The notes under the pieces were generated by a model. It saw only the letters and a list, made by a program, of their open reading frames with translations, was not told the DNA's origin and searched no databases. The translations under genes were made by a program, and so were the position numbers. This document shows positions 1 to 7,062 of a stretch of DNA of 64,000 nt, piece after piece. Origin of the DNA: Faecalibacter rhinopitheci (lineage in GTDB: Bacteria; Bacteroidota; Bacteroidia; Flavobacteriales; Weeksellaceae). The DNA lies in the NCBI RefSeq assembly GCF_015234135.1, contig NZ_JADGIK010000002.1, positions 186,001 through 250,000 of the forward strand, read 5' to 3'. How positions within the stretch are numbered: the first letter of the stretch is position 1; each line of letters begins with the position of its first letter.

Positions 1-28
1 CAAACAATTAATAAACGTGAAATATTTT

Positions 29-61
29 TTTGAAAGGTTAAATGTATAATCTCTAAATTTG
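29..61 (+). promoter_or_regulatory. Bacteroidota-type promoter
   Basis: TTTG at 29-32, a 21-base spacer and TAAATTTG at 54-61 match the TTTG-N19/21-TAnnTTTG consensus of Bacteroidota primary-sigma promoters. It would start transcription about 20 bases before the coding region at 88. Confidence 0.55.
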
Positions 62-87
62 CTGCTTAATTTTGAAGTGATCATACA

Positions 88-981
88 TTGAATCAAAAAA
101 CAAAAAAACACCTTGTAACTGGGATAAAACTTGCGATTAGCTTGGTTTTAATTTATTACGTTTTCTTTGTCAAATTACATATTTTCGACATTCTTGATAA
201 TTATAAAAATGCCAATTGGTTTTATATTTTTTTAGCAGTCCTATTATTTATCGCTTCACAGGCTTTATCTGTATTTCGCTTAGATTATTATTTTAGAGAT
301 ATAAATCTTGATTTATCATATAGATCAAATATTCGTTTATATTTCTTAGGTATGTTTTATAACACCTTTGTTCCAGGAGGTATTGGAGGTGATGCCTACA
401 AAGTATATATTTTAAATAAAAATTATAAAAATGGTTTAAAACAAATTTCCCAATCTGTTTTTTTAGATAAGATTATAGGATTATTTGCAATGATTTTAAT
501 TATCATTTTTTTAGTTTATTTATCTAATTTAACTGACTATCCTATTATTCAGTATAGCGCATTAATAAGCTCTTTAATCGGGTTTATTGCTGTTCCCTAT
601 CTTTTAGGATTATTTTTCCCTATACATAAAAAAACATTTTTTAACTCAATGATTTATTCAATTGTTTTACAATTGATTCAAGTAGGAATGCTTTACTTTG
701 TATTAGAAGGCTTAAATATTCATCCTGACAATTTCAGTATTTACCTACTAATTTTTCTTGTTTCGGGTATATTATCTATTATATCTTTCAGTGGGTTTGG
801 AATACGTGAAATTGTGTTTATGTATGCCGCGCATCGATTTAATTTTGATGAAACTTTAGCAACAAGTGCTGCATTTATCTTCTCAATAATTACAATTACA
901 GTATCATTTATTGGAATCATCTACTTATTTAAAGGTGTAAAAGTTGAAGAGAAGAAAAAAAATACAAAAATTTCATTTTAG
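88..981 (+). CDS. Flippase-like integral membrane protein (LPG synthase TM / UPF0104 family)
   Basis: Polytopic inner-membrane protein of 297 residues with about seven to eight hydrophobic segments. It looks like the lysylphosphatidylglycerol-synthase transmembrane region family (AglD/YbhN, UPF0104): the segment 'NTFVPGGIGGDAYKVY' near residues 92-107 and 'SFSGFGIREIVF' near 233-244 are typical of it. Such proteins are thought to handle lipids or lipid-linked sugars; no substrate can be read here. The soluble aminoacyl-transfer domain of MprF is absent. The only plausible start is TTG at 88, because an in-frame stop lies at 73-75 and the next ATG is deep inside a membrane segment. The tail is lysine-rich. 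Confidence 0.75.
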   Translation: MNQKTKKHLVTGIKLAISLVLIYYVFFVKLHIFDILDNYKNANWFYIFLAVLLFIASQALSVFRLDYYFRDINLDLSYRSNIRLYFLGMFYNTFVPGGIGGDAYKVYILNKNYKNGLKQISQSVFLDKIIGLFAMILIIIFLVYLSNLTDYPIIQYSALISSLIGFIAVPYLLGLFFPIHKKTFFNSMIYSIVLQLIQVGMLYFVLEGLNIHPDNFSIYLLIFLVSGILSIISFSGFGIREIVFMYAAHRFNFDETLATSAAFIFSIITITVSFIGIIYLFKGVKVEEKKKNTKISF

Positions 982-1059
982 GTTTTTAAAATATTTAACT
1001 GAATAGAAAAGAGTTATGTAAAACATCAAATTTTATTTAATATTTTTTCGATTCAAGTA

Positions 1060-1090
1060 TTTGGATTATTCAAAAACAGCCCTATATTTG
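1060..1090 (+). promoter_or_regulatory. Promoter of the tRNA-Val array
   Basis: TTTG at 1060-1063, 19-base spacer, TATATTTG at 1083-1090: a near-perfect Bacteroidota promoter whose expected start point falls about 9 bases before the first tRNA at 1106. Confidence 0.75.
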
Positions 1091-1105
1091 CAATCCAATT
1101 ACGAA

Positions 1106-1180
1106 GGTCCCTTAGCTCAGTTGGTTCAGAGCACCTGCCTTACAAGCAGGGGGTCACTGGTTCGAATCCAGTAGGGACCA
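1106..1180 (+). tRNA. tRNA-Val(TAC), copy 1 of 7
   Basis: A 75-base cloverleaf with 7-bp acceptor stem GGTCCCT/AGGGACC, anticodon loop CTTACAA (anticodon TAC, reads GUA/GUG valine codons), T-arm loop TTCGAAT and discriminator A. The 3' CCA is not encoded. Acceptor pair 5 is C-G here. Confidence 0.97.
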
Positions 1181-1221
1181 CATAAAGACAATAGTAAGTC
1201 TTTTCAATCAAATTCTAATAA

Positions 1222-1296
1222 GGTCCCTTAGCTCAGTTGGTTCAGAGCACCTGCCTTACAAGCAGGGGGTCACTGGTTCGAATCCAGTAGGGACCA
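1222..1296 (+). tRNA. tRNA-Val(TAC), copy 2 of 7
   Basis: Identical in sequence to copy 1, including the fully Watson-Crick acceptor stem GGTCCCT/AGGGACC. It is separated from copy 1 by a 41-base spacer with a small hairpin. Confidence 0.97.
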
Positions 1297-1338
1297 CAAA
1301 AAAGACAATAGTAAGTCTTTTCAATAAAATTCTAATAA

Positions 1339-1413
1339 GGTCTCTTAGCTCAGTTGGTTCAGAGCACCTGCCTTACAAGCAGGGGGTCACTGGTTCGAAT
1401 CCAGTAGGGACCA
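1339..1413 (+). tRNA. tRNA-Val(TAC), copy 3 of 7
   Basis: Same as copy 1 except that acceptor position 5 is T instead of C (GGTCTCT/AGGGACC), which gives a tolerated U-G wobble in the acceptor stem. Anticodon TAC; no encoded CCA. Confidence 0.97.
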
Positions 1414-1456
1414 CATAAAGACAATAGAAAGTCTTTTTAGTAAAATTCTAAAACAA

Positions 1457-1531
1457 GGTCTCTTAGCTCAGTTGGTTCAGAGCACCTGCCTTACAAGCAG
1501 GGGGTCACTGGTTCGAATCCAGTAGGGACCA
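1457..1531 (+). tRNA. tRNA-Val(TAC), copy 4 of 7
   Basis: Same sequence as copy 3, with the U-G wobble at acceptor pair 5. It is preceded by the 43-base spacer type ending in AAAACAA. Confidence 0.97.
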
Positions 1532-1573
1532 CATAAAAGACAATAGTAAGTCTTTTCAATAAAATTCTAATAA

Positions 1574-1648
1574 GGTCTCTTAGCTCAGTTGGTTCAGAGC
1601 ACCTGCCTTACAAGCAGGGGGTCACTGGTTCGAATCCAGTAGGGACCA
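1574..1648 (+). tRNA. tRNA-Val(TAC), copy 5 of 7
   Basis: Same sequence as copy 3. The spacer after it (1649-1690) is identical to the one after copy 2. Confidence 0.97.
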
Positions 1649-1690
1649 CAAAAAAGACAATAGTAAGTCTTTTCAATAAAATTCTAATAA

Positions 1691-1765
1691 GGTCTCTTAG
1701 CTCAGTTGGTTCAGAGCACCTGCCTTACAAGCAGGGGGTCACTGGTTCGAATCCAGTAGGGACCA
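1691..1765 (+). tRNA. tRNA-Val(TAC), copy 6 of 7
   Basis: Same sequence as copy 3. The spacer after it (1766-1808) matches the one after copy 3 except for one base. Confidence 0.97.
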
Positions 1766-1808
1766 CATAAAGACAATAGTAAGTCTTTTTAGTAAAATTC
1801 TAAAACAA

Positions 1809-1883
1809 GGTCTCTTAGCTCAGTTGGTTCAGAGCACCTGCCTTACAAGCAGGGGGTCACTGGTTCGAATCCAGTAGGGACCA
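1809..1883 (+). tRNA. tRNA-Val(TAC), copy 7 of 7
   Basis: Last copy, same sequence as copy 3. It is followed within a few bases by a strong intrinsic terminator, so the array is a closed transcription unit. Confidence 0.97.
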
Positions 1884-1886
1884 CAT

Positions 1887-1920
1887 AAAATTCCTTTCAA
1901 GATTACTTGAAAGGAATTTT
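1887..1920 (+). terminator. Intrinsic terminator of the tRNA array
   Basis: Perfect 15-bp stem (1887-1901 with 1906-1920) and ATTA loop, whose 3' arm ends in a T-run. Confidence 0.9.
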
Positions 1921-1924
1921 TATT

Positions 1925-2322
1925 TTAATGTATTTTGGTTTTCATTAAGCGTTTATAAGGAAAAAGTGAAAGCACAAAAATTACGATTGAAGCTACTACT
2001 CCTTTTAAACTATGTTTAACAGATTGATGATCTAGAAAATCATCATTTTTATCTGAATAATATAATTCATATTTATCTCCAATATTCAAATCTAAACATG
2101 GTCCCCCTAAAATTTTAGTATTATATCTTTTATTATGATATAAAAATGATATTGAATACGCTCCATTACCAACACCGCAGTTCTTTCCAGCTATCGTAAT
2201 TTCCTTCTTATTTTTATGATCTATACTTTCTACATTATTTATATATTCATTAATCAAATAAGCTGAAAAGATAGCCAATACAAAAGCTATTACAAGTTGA
2301 TTTTTTTAAAAAAATTATTCAT
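1925..2322 (-). pseudogene. Small membrane protein, unknown function, with probable 5' frameshift
   Basis: The continuous frame (1925-2278) can only start at TTG 2276-2278, which cuts through a membrane segment. Extending it upstream reads ...NQLVIAFVLAIFSAYLI until a stop at 2306-2308. An ATG at 2320-2322 in the neighbouring frame reads MNNFFKK and enters a T7A7 run; one extra base in that run joins the two frames into an ideal positively charged signal-anchor. The body is a roughly 60-residue polar domain with two cysteines in GKNCG and GGPCLD contexts, and a second membrane segment lies near the C-terminus. So either an assembly or biological indel, or slippage in the homopolymer. No family was recognised. 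Confidence 0.5.
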
Positions 2323-2360
2323 CTATTTAATTATAAATAGCATCAAATATAAACATAAAA

Positions 2361-2391
2361 AAAACCCTTACAAGTGACTTGTAAGGGTTTT
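2361..2391 (-). terminator. Terminator downstream of lspA
   Basis: Fourteen-bp stem (AAAACCCTTACAAG paired with its complement, TGA loop), followed on the minus strand by a T-run. It lies 6 bases after the lspA stop codon. Confidence 0.85.
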
Positions 2392-2396
2392 GTATT

Positions 2397-3041
2397 TTAA
2401 AACTTAATTCGCTCTCCTGAGTCGGTAATAAAAGCTTTATTTCTAAAAATAAATAATGCAAAACCTCCTATAGAAATGGCTGTATCTGCAATGTTGAATA
2501 CTGGTTGAAAAAACTTGTAGTGCTGTCCTCCAATGATTGGAATCCAAGATGGCCAATCTAATTCGAATAGTGGGAAATATAGCATATCTACCACACATCC
2601 TGTAAGCCAACCCGAATATCCAGTAAAATCTGCTTTTGCAATTCCGGGATATCCAGCCCAACCTTGAAACATATCGTTCCACGTTGTTCCTTTGTCGAAT
2701 ATCGCACCATACGCAATACAATCAATCACATTTCCAATGGCACCAGCTAGAATTAATCCAACTGGAATTATAAAATAGCTATTGGAAATTTTCTTAGCAT
2801 ACATATTTATATAGTAAATAATACCTGCTATTAAGAAAATTCGTAAAACGGTTAAAATAATTTTACCTGTAACACCTCCAAACTCCATTCCATATGCCAT
2901 TCCAGGATTTTCTACAAAGGCGATTTTGAACCAGCTAAACACTTCGACATCCTCGCCTAAATAAAAGTTAGTTTTGACATAAAATTTTGAGATTTGATCA
3001 ATTAAAATGACCAGAAAAGTAATCAAAAAAACTTTTTTCAA
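2397..3041 (-). CDS. lspA: Lipoprotein signal peptidase (signal peptidase II)
   Basis: Inner-membrane aspartyl protease that removes signal peptides from prolipoproteins after diacylglyceryl modification of the lipobox Cys. The first membrane segment contains the family motif LIDQISK (13-19); the catalytic aspartates are in GNVID (Asp107) and FNIADTAIS (Asp186). At 214 residues it is longer than the roughly 165 of proteobacterial enzymes. The extra length is an aromatic-rich periplasmic insert between the two catalytic motifs (about 112-180), as I recall for Bacteroidota LspA. It follows the DksA-like gene by 9 bases and ileS beyond it, so the three are probably co-transcribed. Several lipoproteins in this window are its likely clients. 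Confidence 0.95.
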   Translation of the reverse strand: MKKVFLITFLVILIDQISKFYVKTNFYLGEDVEVFSWFKIAFVENPGMAYGMEFGGVTGKIILTVLRIFLIAGIIYYINMYAKKISNSYFIIPVGLILAGAIGNVIDCIAYGAIFDKGTTWNDMFQGWAGYPGIAKADFTGYSGWLTGCVVDMLYFPLFELDWPSWIPIIGGQHYKFFQPVFNIADTAISIGGFALFIFRNKAFITDSGERIKF

Positions 3042-3050
3042 AATAATATT

Positions 3051-3434
3051 TTAACGTTGTAAATTTTTCGCTTCGATACTTAAAGTTGCATGTGGAACTA
3101 ATTTAAGACGTTCTGGATTTATTAATTTTCCGGTAACTCTACAAATTCCATAAGTTTTATTCTCTATACGAATCAATGCATTTTTAAGATCTCTAATGAA
3201 CTTTTCTTGACGAGAAGCTAATTGAGCATTTTGCTCCTTACTCATTGTCTCAGATCCTTCTTCGAAAGCCTTGAAAGTAGGTGATGTATCATCTGTTCCA
3301 TTTGAACTATCGTTCATATAAGCTTCTTTTAAAAGATCGTAGTCTCTAATCGCTTGGTCCAATTTTTCTTGAATCAACGTTTTAAATTCTTCTAATTCTT
3401 TATCAGAATATCTTACTCTTTCTTCTGTAGCCAT
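3051..3434 (-). CDS. DksA/TraR-family protein with a degenerate zinc finger
   Basis: A 127-residue protein with an acidic helical N-terminal coiled-coil region (about 10-90) and a C-terminal segment resembling the DksA zinc-finger region (YGICRVTGKLINPERL, about 93-110). DksA binds RNA polymerase in its secondary channel and modifies the stringent response. Only one cysteine remains (in GIC), so the four-Cys zinc site is absent, as I recall for many Flavobacteriia homologues. It lies 6 bases downstream of ileS and 9 upstream of lspA. Role in transcription control is inferred. Confidence 0.85.
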   Translation of the reverse strand: MATEERVRYSDKELEEFKTLIQEKLDQAIRDYDLLKEAYMNDSSNGTDDTSPTFKAFEEGSETMSKEQNAQLASRQEKFIRDLKNALIRIENKTYGICRVTGKLINPERLKLVPHATLSIEAKNLQR

Positions 3435-3440
3435 AAGCGC

Positions 3441-6400
3441 TTACTTTTTTAAAACCGTTATCATAGTTGAAATTCCATTAATTTCTACCTCAATTCCATC
3501 TTTTACAGTATCCAAAATTTCTAATTCTACTGTAAGAGTTTCAGAACAGATATACTCTTTATTTGATTCAACCGCTTTAACGATTGGTTCATCATTTTTT
3601 ATTTGTAGCTTAATTTTATCTGTTACTTCTAATCCAGTTTCTTTACGTAAATTTTGTACACGATTTACTAATTCACGAGCAATTCCTTCATTTACTAATT
3701 CGTCAGATAATTGTAAATCTAAGGCAACTGTTAATGTTGAATTAGATGAAACGGTCCATCCTGGAATATCTTTAGTTGTAATTTCAAAATCTTCGACTTC
3801 TAAAGTATATGTTTTATTGTCGATTACCAAATCAATTTTTCCTTCTGCCTCTAATTTAACAATTTCATCATTAGATAATTGTGCTGTAGCAGCAGAAATA
3901 GCTTTCATTTCTTTTCCGAACTTAGGTCCTAAAGTTTTGAAATTAGGCTTAATTGATTTTACTAAAAGGTTTGATGCTTCCTCATTCGTTAATAATTGAA
4001 TTTCTTTTACATTTACCTCTTGTTTTAATAATTCTGTAATTGATTCTAATTTTTGCTTCATTGAATCATTTAATACAGGAATAATTACTTTTTGTAATGG
4101 TTGACGTACTTTCATATCGCTTAATTTACGTAACGATAAAATCATACTTGTTGCCATCTGTGCTAAATGCGTTTGCTCTTCTAAATCTGCTTTAATTAAC
4201 GTTTCATCCACAGTTGGGAATAATGCTAAGTGTACAGATTTTGCAGCATTTTTACCTGTTGCAGCATTTAAATCTTTGTATAATCGATCCATAAAGAATG
4301 GTGCGATTGGAGATCCTAAAATTGCAACAGTTTCTAATACTGTGTATAATGTTTGGTAAGCAGAGATTTTATCTTTTGAATACTCCCCTTTCCAGAAACG
4401 TCTTCTTGATAAACGAATGTGCCAGTTCGATAAATTATCGATTACGAATTCTTGAATTGCACGAGCCGCTTTTGTTGGTTCGTATTCTGCTAAATACGTA
4501 TCTACTTTCTTCGTTAATGTATTTAACTCCGATAAAATCCATTGATCTAACTCTGCACGCTCTTCTACTGGAATTTCTTCTTCAGCATAAGTAAATCCAT
4601 CTACGTTTGCATATAATGCAAAGAATGAATATGTGTTGTATAATGTTCCGAATAATTTACGACGAACCTCATCAACACCTGCTAAATCGAATTTTAAGTT
4701 TTCCCAGGGTTGAGCATTTGCAATCATGTACCAACGCGTTGCATCAGGACCATACGTCGCTAATGTTTCAAATGGATCTACTGCATTCCCTAAACGTTTA
4801 GACATCTTTTGTCCGTTTTTATCTAACACTAAACCGTTAGATACAACGTTTTTATAAGCTTTTGAATCAAAAACTAATGTTCCAATTGCGTGTAATGTAT
4901 AGAACCATCCACGAGTTTGATCTACCCCTTCAGCAATAAAATCTGCTGGATACATTGTTCCGTTATCGATTAATTCTTTGTTCTCGAATGGATAGTGAAC
5001 TTGTGCATAAGGCATTGCTCCTGAATCAAACCAAACATCTATTAAGTCAGACTCACGTTTCATTGGTTTTCCTGAAGCAGAAACTAAAATCACCTCATCT
5101 ACTACATTTTTATGTAAGTCGATTAAATCGTAATTAGTTTCAGACATATTTCCAACTTCGAAACCTTCAAATGGATTTGAAGTCATAACTCCAGCAGTAA
5201 TTGCTTTTTCTATTTCAGCAACTAATTCTTCTACAGAACCAACAACAGTTACTTCATCACCATCTTCTGTTCTCCAGATTGGTAATGGAATACCCCAGTA
5301 ACGAGAACGAGATAAGTTCCAATCGTTCGCATTTTCTAACCAATTTCCGAAACGACCTTCTCCAGTTGCTTTTGGTTTCCAATTAATTTCTTTGTTCAAT
5401 TCAACCATACGATCTTTAACCGCTGTTACTTTAATGAACCAAGAGTCTAATGGGTAATATAAAATTGGTTTGTCTGTTCTCCAACAATGTGGGTAACTGT
5501 GTTTATATTTCTCTACTTTGAAAGCTTGATTACGCTCTTTTAATAAAATCGCGATTTCAACATCCACTGATTTCTCAGGTGCTTGACCTTCATCGTAGTA
5601 TTCATTTTTCACATATTTCCCTCCGAAACCTTCAGGAATTTGAGCTACGTAACGACCTTGTAAATCTACTAATGGAACAGGATTACCATTTTCATCCAAA
5701 ACTAACATTGGAGGAACACCAGCATCTTTTGCTACTTTCGCATCATCTGCACCAAAAGTAGGCGCTGTATGTACGATACCTGTACCATCTTCTGTTGTAA
5801 CGAAATCACCAGGGATTACTTGGAATGCTTTATCTGCATCCTCGAATGGTAAAGCCCATTCTAATAATTGCTCATATTTTGTTCCTACTAAATCAGCTCC
5901 TTTGTATTCCGCTAAAATGCGATAAGGAATTGTTTTATTTCCTGCAGCATAAACTTTGAAATCTTCTTCTGTTTCTGCTAAGAAATATGGTTTACCAAAT
6001 TGTTTTCCTACTAATGGTTTACCTAAGATTACTTTAATTGGCTCGAATGTATATTGATTGAATGTTTCAACTAATACATAATCGATTTTTGGTCCAACTG
6101 TTAAAGCTGTGTTTGAAGATAAAGTCCAAGGTGTAGTTGTCCAAGCTAAGAAATAAACATCACCATCTACATCTTTCAATAAATCAGAAGTATCTTTTTT
6201 AGCTTTAAACTGTGCTACAATTGTAGTATCTGTAACATCTTGATAAGTTCCTGGCTGATTTAATTCATGAGAAGATAAACCTGTACCCGCTTTTGGAGAA
6301 TATGGTTGGATTGTGTATCCTTTGTATAATAAATCTTTATTATAGATTTGTTTTAACAACCACCAAACCGACTCCATATATTTTGGCTTGTATGTGATAT

Positions 6401-6848
6401 ATGGATCGTTCATATCTACCCAATACCCCATTTTTTCAGTTAAGTCATTCCACAAGTCTGTGTAACGCATTACTGTATTTTTACAAGCTTCGTTATATTC
6501 AGTAATCGAAATTTTAGTTCCGATATCTTCTTTTGTAATTCCTAATTCTTTTTCAGTTCCAAGTTCTACTGGTAAACCATGTGTATCCCAACCTGCTTTA
6601 CGAAAAACTTGTTTTCCTTTTAACGTTTGGTAACGACAAAAAATATCTTTTATAGATCGTGCCAATACGTGGTGAATTCCTGGCTTTCCGTTTGCAGAAG
6701 GTGGTCCTTCGTAAAAAACGTATGAATCATTTCCTTCACGAGACGTAATACTTTCTTCAAAGACATTATTATCTTTCCAATCTTTTAAAGTATCCTGTGC
6801 GACTTGTACTAAGTCTAAGTGCTTATATTCTTTGAATTTATTTGCCAT
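3441..6848 (-). CDS. ileS: Isoleucyl-tRNA synthetase (eukaryote-like type)
   Basis: Class I aminoacyl-tRNA synthetase of 1135 residues that charges tRNA-Ile, with a CP1 editing domain against valine. The HIGH signature appears as GIHHVLAR (about 58-65) after PPSANGKPG, and the KMSKS loop as GQKMSKRLGN. The length and the variant HIGH motif fit the long, eukaryote-like IleRS typical of Bacteroidota; that type is often naturally insensitive to mupirocin, but I infer this only from type. First gene of a probable ileS-dksA-like-lspA operon. A weak TATATTCG element on the minus strand at 6885-6892 may be its -7 box. Confidence 0.97.
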   Translation of the reverse strand: MANKFKEYKHLDLVQVAQDTLKDWKDNNVFEESITSREGNDSYVFYEGPPSANGKPGIHHVLARSIKDIFCRYQTLKGKQVFRKAGWDTHGLPVELGTEKELGITKEDIGTKISITEYNEACKNTVMRYTDLWNDLTEKMGYWVDMNDPYITYKPKYMESVWWLLKQIYNKDLLYKGYTIQPYSPKAGTGLSSHELNQPGTYQDVTDTTIVAQFKAKKDTSDLLKDVDGDVYFLAWTTTPWTLSSNTALTVGPKIDYVLVETFNQYTFEPIKVILGKPLVGKQFGKPYFLAETEEDFKVYAAGNKTIPYRILAEYKGADLVGTKYEQLLEWALPFEDADKAFQVIPGDFVTTEDGTGIVHTAPTFGADDAKVAKDAGVPPMLVLDENGNPVPLVDLQGRYVAQIPEGFGGKYVKNEYYDEGQAPEKSVDVEIAILLKERNQAFKVEKYKHSYPHCWRTDKPILYYPLDSWFIKVTAVKDRMVELNKEINWKPKATGEGRFGNWLENANDWNLSRSRYWGIPLPIWRTEDGDEVTVVGSVEELVAEIEKAITAGVMTSNPFEGFEVGNMSETNYDLIDLHKNVVDEVILVSASGKPMKRESDLIDVWFDSGAMPYAQVHYPFENKELIDNGTMYPADFIAEGVDQTRGWFYTLHAIGTLVFDSKAYKNVVSNGLVLDKNGQKMSKRLGNAVDPFETLATYGPDATRWYMIANAQPWENLKFDLAGVDEVRRKLFGTLYNTYSFFALYANVDGFTYAEEEIPVEERAELDQWILSELNTLTKKVDTYLAEYEPTKAARAIQEFVIDNLSNWHIRLSRRRFWKGEYSKDKISAYQTLYTVLETVAILGSPIAPFFMDRLYKDLNAATGKNAAKSVHLALFPTVDETLIKADLEEQTHLAQMATSMILSLRKLSDMKVRQPLQKVIIPVLNDSMKQKLESITELLKQEVNVKEIQLLTNEEASNLLVKSIKPNFKTLGPKFGKEMKAISAATAQLSNDEIVKLEAEGKIDLVIDNKTYTLEVEDFEITTKDIPGWTVSSNSTLTVALDLQLSDELVNEGIARELVNRVQNLRKETGLEVTDKIKLQIKNDEPIVKAVESNKEYICSETLTVELEILDTVKDGIEVEINGISTMITVLKK

Positions 6849-7021
6849 GAATTCTGAGTTTATTTCTTTCTAAATCAAGGTTTGCGAATATAAGGAAAAT
6901 TGCTAAATTATAGTAACATTTCCCTCCGCAACTGTGTATTTTATATGCAAAACAGTATTATAAAAAATATTTAAATCAATTCAGTTGAAATCTTAGAGTT
7001 TTAGCGAAATATTTTACCATT

Positions 7022-7054
7022 TTTGTAAATACACTTATTCATCCAATATATACG
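7022..7054 (+). promoter_or_regulatory. Possible promoter of the lipoprotein-ABC operon
   Basis: TTTG at 7022-7025, 21-base spacer, TATATACG at 7047-7054 (degenerate at the TTTG end). It is placed 9 bases before the ATG at 7063. Confidence 0.35.
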
Positions 7055-7062
7055 AATCAATT

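Larger units (their letters stand above)
1106..1883. repeat. Tandem array of seven tRNA-Val units (116-118 bp period, 352 bp higher-order period)
   Basis: Start-to-start distances are 116, 117, 118, 117, 117 and 118. Spacers fall into types that recur every third unit: spacer 2 equals spacer 5 and spacer 3 nearly equals spacer 6, so copies 2, 3 and 4 are each exactly 352 bases from copies 5, 6 and 7. Every spacer has an AAAGAC...GTCTTT stem around an 8-base loop. Confidence 0.95.

Noticed and set aside
1106-1883. Regular 117-bp direct repeats that look CRISPR-like at first sight
   Set aside because: The repeat is a complete tRNA-Val gene and the 'spacers' are near-identical to one another, the reverse of a CRISPR array.
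4298-5761. Several open frames of 60-98 codons on the plus strand within ileS
   Set aside because: They are antisense to a 1135-residue conserved synthetase, have low-complexity Leu/His-rich translations and no promoter or start context.
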